From NCBI GenBank assembly GCA_934371475.1, contig CAKRNX010000038.1:1-17141 (forward strand): a stretch of DNA of 17,141 nucleotides. The letters are read 5' to 3'. The notes beneath the pieces were generated by a model, which searched no databases, was not told where the DNA came from, and saw nothing but the letters and a program-made list of their open reading frames with translations. Source of the stretch: an uncultured Lachnospiraceae bacterium. GTDB taxonomy: Bacteria; Bacillota; Clostridia; Lachnospirales; Lachnospiraceae. A program made the position numbers and the translations under genes. Positions 7,830 to 14,186 of the stretch are shown here, in pieces (position 1 is the first letter of the stretch; each line of letters starts with the position of its first letter).

Positions 7830-7859
7830 TTGACAGATCGGTAGATTATATAGTAAAAT
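7830..7859 (+). promoter_or_regulatory. Promoter of tyrA
   Basis: A consensus TTGACA (7830-7835), an 18-bp spacer and TAAAAT (7854-7859). The expected start near 7866 leaves a leader of about 115 nt. A perfect palindrome, CTGTATACAG at 7817-7826, sits just upstream of the -35 box and is a candidate operator. Confidence 0.6.
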
Positions 7860-7869
7860 CAATACCGAA

Positions 7870-7920
7870 CTGACAGGAATATACGTTACAGTTCATGTAT
7901 ACTCTGTCAGGTATTCTTTT
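7870..7920 (+). promoter_or_regulatory. Leader hairpin of tyrA, possible attenuator
   Basis: CTGACAG (7870-7876) pairs with CTGTCAG (7904-7910), with an inner TATAC/GTATA stem (7880-7884, 7897-7901). The sequence GTATTCTTTT follows directly, so the hairpin resembles a weak terminator inside the leader. A second hairpin, TTAACGC/GCGTTAA (7925-7931, 7938-7944), lies further on. The ligand or protein that might act here is unknown. Confidence 0.4.
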
Positions 7921-7982
7921 GCCATTAACGCCTTGACGCGTTAAAGCATAAAAGTCTATAAAAGAAAATGGAGTACAAGTAA

Positions 7983-9095
7983 ATGAAACAGCAGACAACT
8001 TACGGTTTTATCGGTCTGGGCCTGATCGGCGGTTCACTGGCCAGAACACTGAAAAAGCTAAACAGCGAATGCAGAGTGGTAGCTTACACCAGAACCAGAC
8101 AGACCACAGAACACGCAAAAGAAGCAGGTATTGTAGACGACATCTGTGTTTCCCCGTCAGACGAAAAATTTGGTGCCTGTGATTATATTTTTTTATGTGC
8201 GCCGGTAGGTGCCAATACTGCGGCGCTTGATGGACTGAAAACAGTACTTTCTCCAAACTGTGTTTTGACAGATGTCGGCAGTGTAAAAACCGGGATCCAT
8301 CAGGCAGTTGCCAGAGCCGGTCTCAACGCCCAGTTTATTGGCGGTCATCCCATGACAGGATCAGAAAAAACAGGGTTCGATAATGCGACAGACCATTTGT
8401 TCGAAAACGCTTATTATATCCTGACCCCTACGGAAGAAGTTCCCAGGGAATGGGTTGAAAGGTACCGCGCGTTGGCGCAGTCACTCGGCTCCATCCCTCT
8501 GGTACTCAGCTGTCAGGAACATGACTATATCACTGCGGCAGTCAGCCACCTGCCCCACGTAATTGCAGCCGCCCTGGTCAATACCGTACACAATCTGGAC
8601 TCCGAGGACGAGCACATGAAGTTGATTGCAGCCGGAGGTTTTAAAGACATTACAAGAATTGCCTCCAGTTCTCCGGAGATGTGGGAACATATCTGTGTCA
8701 GCAACCATGAAAATATTGCCCGGGTCATGGATGAATTTATCCGTCTCCTGACGGAAGCCAGACATCAGATGTGCGTACAGGACGGCAGCGGAATCTACAG
8801 GATGTTCGAAGAATCCAGAGACTACCGTGATTCCTTCTCTTCCGCTTCCCTCGGCGCTATCAAAAAGACGTATCGTATTTACTGCGATATCATTGATGAA
8901 TCGGGAGCAATTGCCACCATTGCTACCACGCTGGCAGTAAATGGCATCAGCATCAAAAATATAGGCATTGTCCATAACCGTGAATTTGAAGAGGGAGTGC
9001 TGGGAATTGAATTCTATGAGGAAGAGCCCAGCAGGAGAGCGGCACAGGTACTGCGCCAGCACAGATATCAGGTGTGGGAAGCCGGAGAAAAATAG
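7983..9095 (+). CDS. tyrA: Prephenate dehydrogenase with C-terminal ACT domain
   Basis: This enzyme oxidatively decarboxylates prephenate to 4-hydroxyphenylpyruvate with NAD(P), the committed step to tyrosine. The 370-residue protein begins with a Rossmann fold, GFIGLGLIGGS (8-18). It contains the family signatures GGHPMTGSEKTGF and HDYITAAVSHLPHVIAAAL, whose histidines line the active site, and GGFKDITRIASSSPEMW. From about residue 295 to the end, RIYCDIIDESGAIATIATTL onward is an ACT domain, so tyrosine feedback is likely. There is no chorismate mutase fusion. The start has GGAG ten bases upstream. aroA follows in the same direction 81 bp later, so the two probably form one aromatic amino acid transcript. 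The gap holds a 7-bp stem AAGCGGA/TCCGCTT (9124-9130, 9140-9146) without a U tract. Confidence 0.96.
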   Translation: MKQQTTYGFIGLGLIGGSLARTLKKLNSECRVVAYTRTRQTTEHAKEAGIVDDICVSPSDEKFGACDYIFLCAPVGANTAALDGLKTVLSPNCVLTDVGSVKTGIHQAVARAGLNAQFIGGHPMTGSEKTGFDNATDHLFENAYYILTPTEEVPREWVERYRALAQSLGSIPLVLSCQEHDYITAAVSHLPHVIAAALVNTVHNLDSEDEHMKLIAAGGFKDITRIASSSPEMWEHICVSNHENIARVMDEFIRLLTEARHQMCVQDGSGIYRMFEESRDYRDSFSSASLGAIKKTYRIYCDIIDESGAIATIATTLAVNGISIKNIGIVHNREFEEGVLGIEFYEEEPSRRAAQVLRQHRYQVWEAGEK

Positions 9096-9176
9096 TTTTA
9101 GCTGCATCATCAATCAGGCAGCAAAGCGGACTGCACGTATCCGCTTGACAACAAATGACAGAAAAGAGGAACTACC

Positions 9177-10454
9177 ATGAATATATCACCCGTATCATCT
9201 CTGCACGGAGAAATTTCCGTGCCCGGAGATAAATCCATCTCCCACCGGGCCATCATGTTCGGCTCTCTGGCAGAAGGCACTACCGAAATTACCAATTTCC
9301 TTCAGGGAGCGGACTGTCTCTCTACGATTGCCTGCTTCAGGCGTATGGGGATCGAAATCGAAAATACCGGATCACACATCGTCATTCACGGGCGGGGACT
9401 CCACGGTCTCTCCTGCCCTTCCGAAATTCTTGATGTAGGCAACAGCGGCACAACCACCCGCCTGATTTCCGGAATCCTGGCCGGTCAGGCTTTTACATCG
9501 ATCCTTGATGGGGACGCTTCGATCCGTCAGCGGCCCATGAATCGAATCATATCCCCGTTATCCATGATGGGAGCCAGTATTACGAGTTTACACGGAAACG
9601 GATGCGCACCGCTGCGGATTGCCGGACAGAAACTTCACGCAATTCATTACGATTCCCCTGTCGCTTCCGCTCAGGTAAAATCCTGTGTACTGCTGGCCGG
9701 TCTGTACGCCGACGGCATCACAAGTGTCACAGAACCTGTTCTCTCCCGCAATCATTCCGAACTGATGCTGAACTATTTTGGTGCAAAAGTAACCTCACAT
9801 GGAACAACCGCCTCTATCAAACCGACCCCCGTTCTTTCCGGGCGTCATGTTGTCGTGCCTGGGGATATCTCCTCCGCCGCCTACTTTATTGCGGCAGCGC
9901 TTCTGGTACCTGGATCTGAGGTGCTGATCAGGAATGTCGGTGTCAATCCCACCAGAGACGGACTCCTGAAGGTGTGCAAAGCAATGGGAGCAAAGATTGA
10001 GCGCCTCAATGAAAATTCCGGCAGCGGAGAACCTACCGCTGATCTGTTGGTTCGTTACAGTCCCCTTCATGGCACGGTAGTGGAAGGTGACCTGATCCCG
10101 ACACTGATTGATGAACTTCCAGTGGTGGCTGTGATGGCTGCTTTTGCAGAAGGAACCACCATCATCCGTGATGCGGCAGAACTGAAAGTGAAAGAATCCA
10201 ACCGAATTGACGTTATGGTGGAAAATCTCTCACGGATGGGCACAGAAATTGAAGCCACTGACGACGGCATGATCATCCGCGGAGGACGTCCGCTTCACGG
10301 AGCAACCATTGATCCTCACCTGGATCACCGTATCGCCATGAGTTTTGCCGTGGCGGCGCTGGCATCAGAAGGCGATACAAAAATAAAAGATGCAGACTGT
10401 GTCCGCATCTCTTATCCTGAGTTTTATGAAGATTTATTATCGCTTCAGCGCTGA
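9177..10454 (+). CDS. aroA: 3-phosphoshikimate 1-carboxyvinyltransferase (EPSP synthase)
   Basis: AroA transfers the enolpyruvyl group of PEP to shikimate-3-phosphate, the sixth step of the shikimate pathway. At 425 aa the protein is full length. It shows VPGDKSISHRA (15-25; Lys19 is the PEP and S3P contact), DVGNSGTTTRL (86-96), GDASIRQRPM, SAQVKSCVLLAGLYADG, PGDISSAAYF, the catalytic region ELKVKESNRI and the terminal DHRIAMSFAVAAL. The GNSG loop keeps the glycine (G91) that corresponds to the glyphosate-contact Gly of the E. coli enzyme. The start is supported by AAGAGGAACTACC. It is the second gene after tyrA and converges with trpZ, with only 9 bp between stops. No terminator is visible downstream. 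Confidence 0.97.
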   Translation: MNISPVSSLHGEISVPGDKSISHRAIMFGSLAEGTTEITNFLQGADCLSTIACFRRMGIEIENTGSHIVIHGRGLHGLSCPSEILDVGNSGTTTRLISGILAGQAFTSILDGDASIRQRPMNRIISPLSMMGASITSLHGNGCAPLRIAGQKLHAIHYDSPVASAQVKSCVLLAGLYADGITSVTEPVLSRNHSELMLNYFGAKVTSHGTTASIKPTPVLSGRHVVVPGDISSAAYFIAAALLVPGSEVLIRNVGVNPTRDGLLKVCKAMGAKIERLNENSGSGEPTADLLVRYSPLHGTVVEGDLIPTLIDELPVVAVMAAFAEGTTIIRDAAELKVKESNRIDVMVENLSRMGTEIEATDDGMIIRGGRPLHGATIDPHLDHRIAMSFAVAALASEGDTKIKDADCVRISYPEFYEDLLSLQR

Positions 10455-10463
10455 CAGTGACCT

Positions 10464-11237
10464 TTAGTTGCCGCTTTCCACGCTGATTGCATTGAAGATA
10501 TCAAGCACATCCTCTACGCGGGTATGTGCTTTTTCTTCGCCGCTTTTGTCTATAATCGCTTTGCCTTCATGCATCATTAGAAGTCTGTCGCCGTATTCTA
10601 CCGCATAACGCAGATTGTGTGTGACCATGACCGTAGTCAGGTGCTTCTCTTTTACAAGCCGATTTGTCAACTCCATGTTGATTTCGGCAGTCTTGGGATC
10701 TAGCGCAGCAGTGTGCTCATCCAGGATCAGAAAATCAATGGGAGTCATCGTGGACATCAGTAATGCCATCGCCTGCCGCTGTCCGCCGGAAAGAGATCCG
10801 ACTTTCACATGCAGCTTGTCTTCCAGACCCAGATTCAGCTGAGAAAGCTGCTCACGGTAGAAATCAATCCGTTTTTTCTGTATCCCACTTCCCAGACCGT
10901 AATGCTTTCCCTTATTATCCGCGATGCTCAGATTTTCCAAAATCGTCATGCTGGGGCACGTTCCCATGGCAGGATTCTGAAAAACTCTTCCGATTTTGGA
11001 GAGTCGCCGGTACTCTTTCATGTGGGTGATATCCCTGTCATTGAGCAGGATTCTTCCGCTGTCCACGCCGATACTTCCGCAGATAATATTCAGCATGGAT
11101 GTTTTGCCTGAACCATTGCTTCCCACTACGGAAATAAATTCACCGTCATGGATCGTAAGATTGAAATCCTTAAACAGACACATCTCGTTGACTGTTCCGA
11201 CATTATAATATTTTGAAATGTGTTCCAGTTTAAGCAT
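10464..11237 (-). CDS. trpZ: ABC transporter ATP-binding protein, tryptophan uptake (TrpZ-like)
   Basis: A 257-residue ATPase that would power the TrpXY importer at the inner face of the membrane. Walker A is GSNGSGKTS (39-47), then FQNPAMGT (Q-loop), SLSGGQRQAMAL (signature), FLILDEHTAALDP (Walker B and D-loop) and MVTHNL (H-loop His). DEH in place of the common DEP is typical, in my experience, of the uncharacterised COG1101 group to which TrpZ belongs. The start overlaps the end of trpY by 8 bp, implying translational coupling; a purine-rich GAAGGTGAAGGGAA precedes the ATG. It is the last gene of the T-box operon. Substrate assignment rests on the leader's specifier and on gene order, not on this protein. 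Confidence 0.85.
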   Translation of the reverse strand: MLKLEHISKYYNVGTVNEMCLFKDFNLTIHDGEFISVVGSNGSGKTSMLNIICGSIGVDSGRILLNDRDITHMKEYRRLSKIGRVFQNPAMGTCPSMTILENLSIADNKGKHYGLGSGIQKKRIDFYREQLSQLNLGLEDKLHVKVGSLSGGQRQAMALLMSTMTPIDFLILDEHTAALDPKTAEINMELTNRLVKEKHLTTVMVTHNLRYAVEYGDRLLMMHEGKAIIDKSGEEKAHTRVEDVLDIFNAISVESGN

Positions 11238-12114
11238 TTCCCTTCACCTTCCTTTTCCGCTCACGGCCCAGAATTAGGATAATCAGGAACAGCACAGCTG
11301 TGATCAGCTTCAGATCATTTGCCTGGAACCCAAACTTAATCGCAATTGCCACGCAGGCTTTGTAGATAATTGAACCGATCACAACGCTGCTGGTCACTCT
11401 CAGAAATGTTACCTGACGGAACAAGCTGGTTCCAATGATCACGCTGGCAAGACCGATGACCATTGTTCCGGTACCCATAGACACATCAAAGAAGCGCTGC
11501 TGCTGAGCATAAATACAGCCGCTGAGCGTCACCAGTCCATTGGCAATCGCCAGTCCGATAATTTTAATTTTTCCCTCATCCACAGCCATCGCGGTTACGA
11601 TGGATTCATTATCTCCCACTGCCCGGAGAATATAGCCGGATTTGGTGTGAAGATACCAGTCAAGAATAAATTTCACCAGCAGTGTAATCACAATCACTAC
11701 GATGACAGTATCAAACTTTTTCAGGGATTCCGGGATCAAACCGTTGAGCAGATCGTTGTCAAAAATCGTTGTTTTGTTGTAAATAGGCAGGTTTGCTCTT
11801 CCGGCAATGCGCAGATTAACAGTATAGAGTGCTGTCATCATGATAATACCGGATAACAGATCCCGCACTTTTAATTTTACGTGGATCAGACCGGTACAGG
11901 CCCCCACGAGGACTCCGGCAAGAAAACTTACCGGCAGGGTCAGCAACGGGTTCATATCCCTGCTGATCATGACTGCGGTGATAGCAGCTCCCATAGGGAA
12001 GCTGCCGTCTACCGTCAGATCTGGAAAATCCAGTATTTTGTAAGTGATGTATATTCCCAGAGCCATAATCGCATAGATCAGACCCTGTTCGAATACACTG
12101 ATGATAAGAGTCAA
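11230..12114 (-). CDS. trpY: ABC transporter permease, tryptophan uptake (TrpY-like)
   Basis: A 294-residue integral membrane protein with about eight hydrophobic segments, starting LIISVFEQGLIYAIMALGIY. It contains ITYKILDFPDLTVDGSFPMG, a stretch characteristic of the COG4120 permeases that pair with ABC_sub_bind lipoproteins, and it ends in a basic tail (GRERKRKVKGNA). It should form the channel for the substrate delivered by TrpX. The start is a TTG (12112-12114) preceded by GGAGGAAAACAAA at good spacing, 17 bp after the trpX stop; no ATG is better placed. The downstream ATPase gene overlaps by 8 bp. Tryptophan as substrate is inferred from the UGG T-box. Confidence 0.87.
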   Translation of the reverse strand: MTLIISVFEQGLIYAIMALGIYITYKILDFPDLTVDGSFPMGAAITAVMISRDMNPLLTLPVSFLAGVLVGACTGLIHVKLKVRDLLSGIIMMTALYTVNLRIAGRANLPIYNKTTIFDNDLLNGLIPESLKKFDTVIVVIVITLLVKFILDWYLHTKSGYILRAVGDNESIVTAMAVDEGKIKIIGLAIANGLVTLSGCIYAQQQRFFDVSMGTGTMVIGLASVIIGTSLFRQVTFLRVTSSVVIGSIIYKACVAIAIKFGFQANDLKLITAVLFLIILILGRERKRKVKGNA

Positions 12115-12131
12115 TTTGTTTTCCTCCAGGC

Positions 12132-13844
12132 TTATTCTACAGTGATGGTGTCAAATACTTCTGCAGCGTCCTTCACCAGGTTCGCATCCAGCTCAATGCC
12201 CAGTTTGTCAGCTTCTTCTGTATTGACATACAGGCTGGCGCCCTGGCAGAGCTCAAAGTTCATCTCGGAAGCGGTTTCCTCGCCTCTGAGGATTGCAGCT
12301 GCCATCTCGCCGGTCTGTTTTCCGAGTTCTACATAATCAATACCCATGGATGCCAGGCAACCGCTCTTCACCTGTTCTACCTCGCTGCCGAATACCGGGA
12401 TCTTAGCATCGTTTGCGTAAGAAAGAACTGTCTGCAGTGCAGATACTACCGTGTTATCGGTCAGGTTAGAGATGCAGTCCACTTTCTCTACCATCTCAGC
12501 AGCGGCCATATCTACATCAGCAATAGTGTTAATACCTGTCTCAACGATTTCAAAACCATATTTCGGAGCAATCTCTTTGTACTCCTTAATCGTGCTGACA
12601 GAGTTTGCTTCGCTGGTTGTGTAGATAATACCAATCTTTTTTGCCTCCGGCATCATCTCACGGATCATTTTCAGCTGCTCTTCTACCGGCAGTTTATCAG
12701 AAGTACCTGTGATATTTCCTACGGAAGTACCGTCTTCGTTTGCCAAGCCTGCGCCTACCGGATCAGAAATGGCAGTATATACAACAGGAATATCTGCTTT
12801 CATCGCAGAATTGTAGGCACTCATAGCACTCGGAGTTGCGATTGCACAGATCAGATCCACACCGTCACTCACGTAGGCGTCTGCAATAGTAGAAGCATTA
12901 CCTGTGTCAGCCTGCGCATTGTCATATTTTACAGTCAGGTTCTCGCCCTCGACAAACCCTTCCTCTGCCAGACCGGCCAGGAAACCTTCACGGCAGTTAT
13001 CCAGAGAACCGTGCTCTGCGAACTGAGAGATACCGATTGTATACTCTCCGTCTGCCAGTGCGGCATCTTTCTTTTCATCTGTTTCTTTTTCAGTAGCAGC
13101 TTCTGTTGCTTCTTCTGTTTCTGTCTCGGTCTCTGTCTCGGCAGCTTCTGTTGCTTCTTCTGTTTCTGTTTCAGTCTCTGTCTCGGCAGCTTCTGTTGCT
13201 TCTTCTGTTTCTGTCTCAGTCTCTGTCTCGGCAGCCTCTGTTACTTCTTCTGTTTCTGTCTCAGTCTCTGTCTCGGCAGCCTCTGTTACTTCTTCTGTTT
13301 CCGTCTCGGTCTCTGTCTCAGCAGCCTCTGTTGCTTCTTCTGTTTCTGTCTCTGTCTCGGCAGCTTCTGTTGCTTCTTCTGTTTCTGTTTCTGTCTCTGT
13401 CTCGGCAGCTTCTGTTACTTCTTCTGTTTCTGTCTCAGTCTCTGTCTCGGCAGCCTCTGTTACTTCTTCTGTTTCCGTCTCGGTCTCTGTCTCAGTAGCC
13501 TCTGTTGCTTCTTCTGTTTCTGTCTCGGTCTCTGTCTCTTCTGTCGCTGTGGCTTCGCTGACAGCCTCAGACTCACTTTCAGAAGCCTCGGAAGCTGTTT
13601 CAGACTCAGCCTCTGTTTCAGAAGCTACTTCTGTCTTTGCTTCTGTTTCTTTCTCTGTCGCTTTTTCTGTCTCTTTCTCTGTAGCCTTTTCCGTAGCTTT
13701 TTCTGTTGTTTTTTCAGTAACCGCTTCTGTTACGGCAGCTTTCTCTGTTGCTTTTTCAGTCTCCTTTGAATTAGAGCTGCATCCTGTCATCATTGCAGCT
13801 ACCATTGCGGTGCTGAGCACCATTGCAAGTGTTCTTTTTTTCAT
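12132..13844 (-). CDS. trpX: Substrate-binding lipoprotein with long repetitive stalk, tryptophan uptake (TrpX-like)
   Basis: The extracellular binding lipoprotein of the transporter, 570 residues. A signal peptide (MKKRTLAMVLSTAMVAAMMT) ends in the lipobox MTGC, with lipidated C22. Residues 23-102 are rich in TEKA/TEKE, and 103-250 are ten tandem units of the type ETETETETEEATEAA. The binding domain starts near D265 (DGEYTIGISQFAEHGSLDNC) and runs to the end with the ABC_sub_bind two-lobed pattern (AIATPSAMSAYNSA, VVYTAISDPVGAGL, IGIIYTTSEANSV, CISNLTDNTVV, PVFGSEVEQV). Family members usually have only a short linker, so the roughly 240-residue acidic stalk is the odd feature. The start is well marked by GAGGAGGAAAAGAAA. 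The T-box leader directly upstream reads UGG. Confidence 0.88.
   Translation of the reverse strand: MKKRTLAMVLSTAMVAAMMTGCSSNSKETEKATEKAAVTEAVTEKTTEKATEKATEKETEKATEKETEAKTEVASETEAESETASEASESESEAVSEATATEETETETETEEATEATETETETETEEVTEAAETETETETEEVTEAAETETETETEEATEAAETETETEEATEAAETETETETEEVTEAAETETETETEEVTEAAETETETETEEATEAAETETETETEEATEAAETETETETEEATEAATEKETDEKKDAALADGEYTIGISQFAEHGSLDNCREGFLAGLAEEGFVEGENLTVKYDNAQADTGNASTIADAYVSDGVDLICAIATPSAMSAYNSAMKADIPVVYTAISDPVGAGLANEDGTSVGNITGTSDKLPVEEQLKMIREMMPEAKKIGIIYTTSEANSVSTIKEYKEIAPKYGFEIVETGINTIADVDMAAAEMVEKVDCISNLTDNTVVSALQTVLSYANDAKIPVFGSEVEQVKSGCLASMGIDYVELGKQTGEMAAAILRGEETASEMNFELCQGASLYVNTEEADKLGIELDANLVKDAAEVFDTITVE
13095..13538 (-). repeat. Coding minisatellite, ten units of 45 bp (one of 39 bp), inside trpX
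   Basis: Ten head-to-tail units encode ETETETETEE(A/V)TEA(A/T); the fifth from the N-terminus lacks two residues (6 bp). The array is 444 bp and every unit is a multiple of 3. A longer duplication is visible: 13237-13352 matches 13411-13526 with a single mismatch (at 13322/13496), an offset of 174 bp or four units. The array therefore grew by both single-unit and multi-unit steps and probably varies in length between strains. Confidence 0.95.
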
Positions 13845-13860
13845 TTTCTTTTCCTCCTCA

Positions 13861-13902
13861 TGAATAAAATAATAAAGCGCCTCAAGTAAAAACTTGAGAC
13901 GC
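13861..13902 (-). terminator. T-box-controlled terminator before trpX
   Basis: On the minus strand GCGTCTCAAGT and ACTTGAGGCGC form an 11-bp stem (arms 13892-13902 and 13877-13887, one G-U pair) with a 4-nt loop, followed by TTTATTATTTTATT. The 5' arm overlaps the bases that would pair with the T-box bulge sequence, as needed for a terminator/antiterminator switch. Confidence 0.9.
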
Positions 13903-14144
13903 TAATAAATACATTATTACCGCGGTACCACTCAACTTGGCAATGCCCACTTTCCTGCACATCACATGCATCCTCATTGATAACGGGTTTGGTTCCCGAT
14001 ACAGCCTACTGTTATCTGTCAAGTTCAGCTATACCCTCAAAAGTCCATTCAGCTAATCGTCCGGCACTGCTTCCCACCATCAGCAGCTCTCTGCAGCCAT
14101 CCGAAAAACCTACTACTCTTTCTCACAGGTTTCAGATTTAAACT
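13861..14144 (-). promoter_or_regulatory. T-box riboswitch leader, tryptophan-specific (UGG specifier)
   Basis: On the minus strand the leader carries all the main T-box marks in order. There is an AGTA-type box (AAAGAGTAGTAGG, about 14117-14105). The distal stem I element follows, GCAGAGAGCTGCTGATGGTG then GGAAGCAG. The specifier segment GCTGAATGGACTTT has TGG at 14047-14045, flanked below by a GAAAG/CTTTT base helix. The T-box core is AGTGGTACCGCGGT (13932-13919), and a terminator stem overlaps the antiterminator. Uncharged tRNA-Trp should allow readthrough into trpX. A UGG specifier agrees with a tryptophan transporter. The codon call is from pattern and distance, not from a computed fold. 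Confidence 0.93.
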
Positions 14145-14150
14145 AAAAAC

Positions 14151-14179
14151 AGCTTAGTACAAATTTCAGAATTTGTCAA
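14151..14179 (-). promoter_or_regulatory. Promoter of the T-box/trpXYZ operon
   Basis: On the minus strand a consensus TTGACA (14174-14179), a 17-bp spacer and TAAGCT (14151-14156), a weak -10. TACTAA two bases earlier is an alternative -10 with a 15-bp spacer. The spacer contains the dyad ACAAATT-CTGA-AATTTGT. The -35 begins 7 bp after the pnp stop codon. Confidence 0.6.
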
Positions 14180-14186
14180 CCAGTTT

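Larger units (their letters stand above)
7555..7982. other. Divergent intergenic region, EF-G2-like gene / tyrA
   Basis: This stretch contains no gene. It holds the minus-strand EF-G2-like promoter (7608-7636), the plus-strand tyrA promoter (7830-7859), an inverted repeat TTCAGACTA/TAGTCTGAA (7666-7674, 7742-7750), a direct repeat ATTGTGAC (7674-7681, 7734-7741), an AT-rich stem CCTTT/AAAGG followed by six T, a lone TATAAT at 7765-7770 without a fitting -35, a palindrome CTGTATACAG (7817-7826), and hairpins in the tyrA leader. I looked for a T-box core here and found none. Confidence 0.7.

Noticed and set aside
7564..7982. T-box riboswitch upstream of tyrA
   Set aside because: No TGGNACCGCG-type core or AGAGAG/GGTGGNAA stem I motif is present in this gap.
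13095..13538. Possible CRISPR array
   Set aside because: Units are contiguous, in frame and without unique spacers; it is a coding tandem repeat.
13011..13769. A 252-codon open frame (Cys/Phe/Leu-rich) on the plus strand over the trpX repeats
   Set aside because: It is the antisense of a repeat that lacks stops by composition; it has no ribosome site or family resemblance, and the opposite strand encodes a clear lipoprotein.
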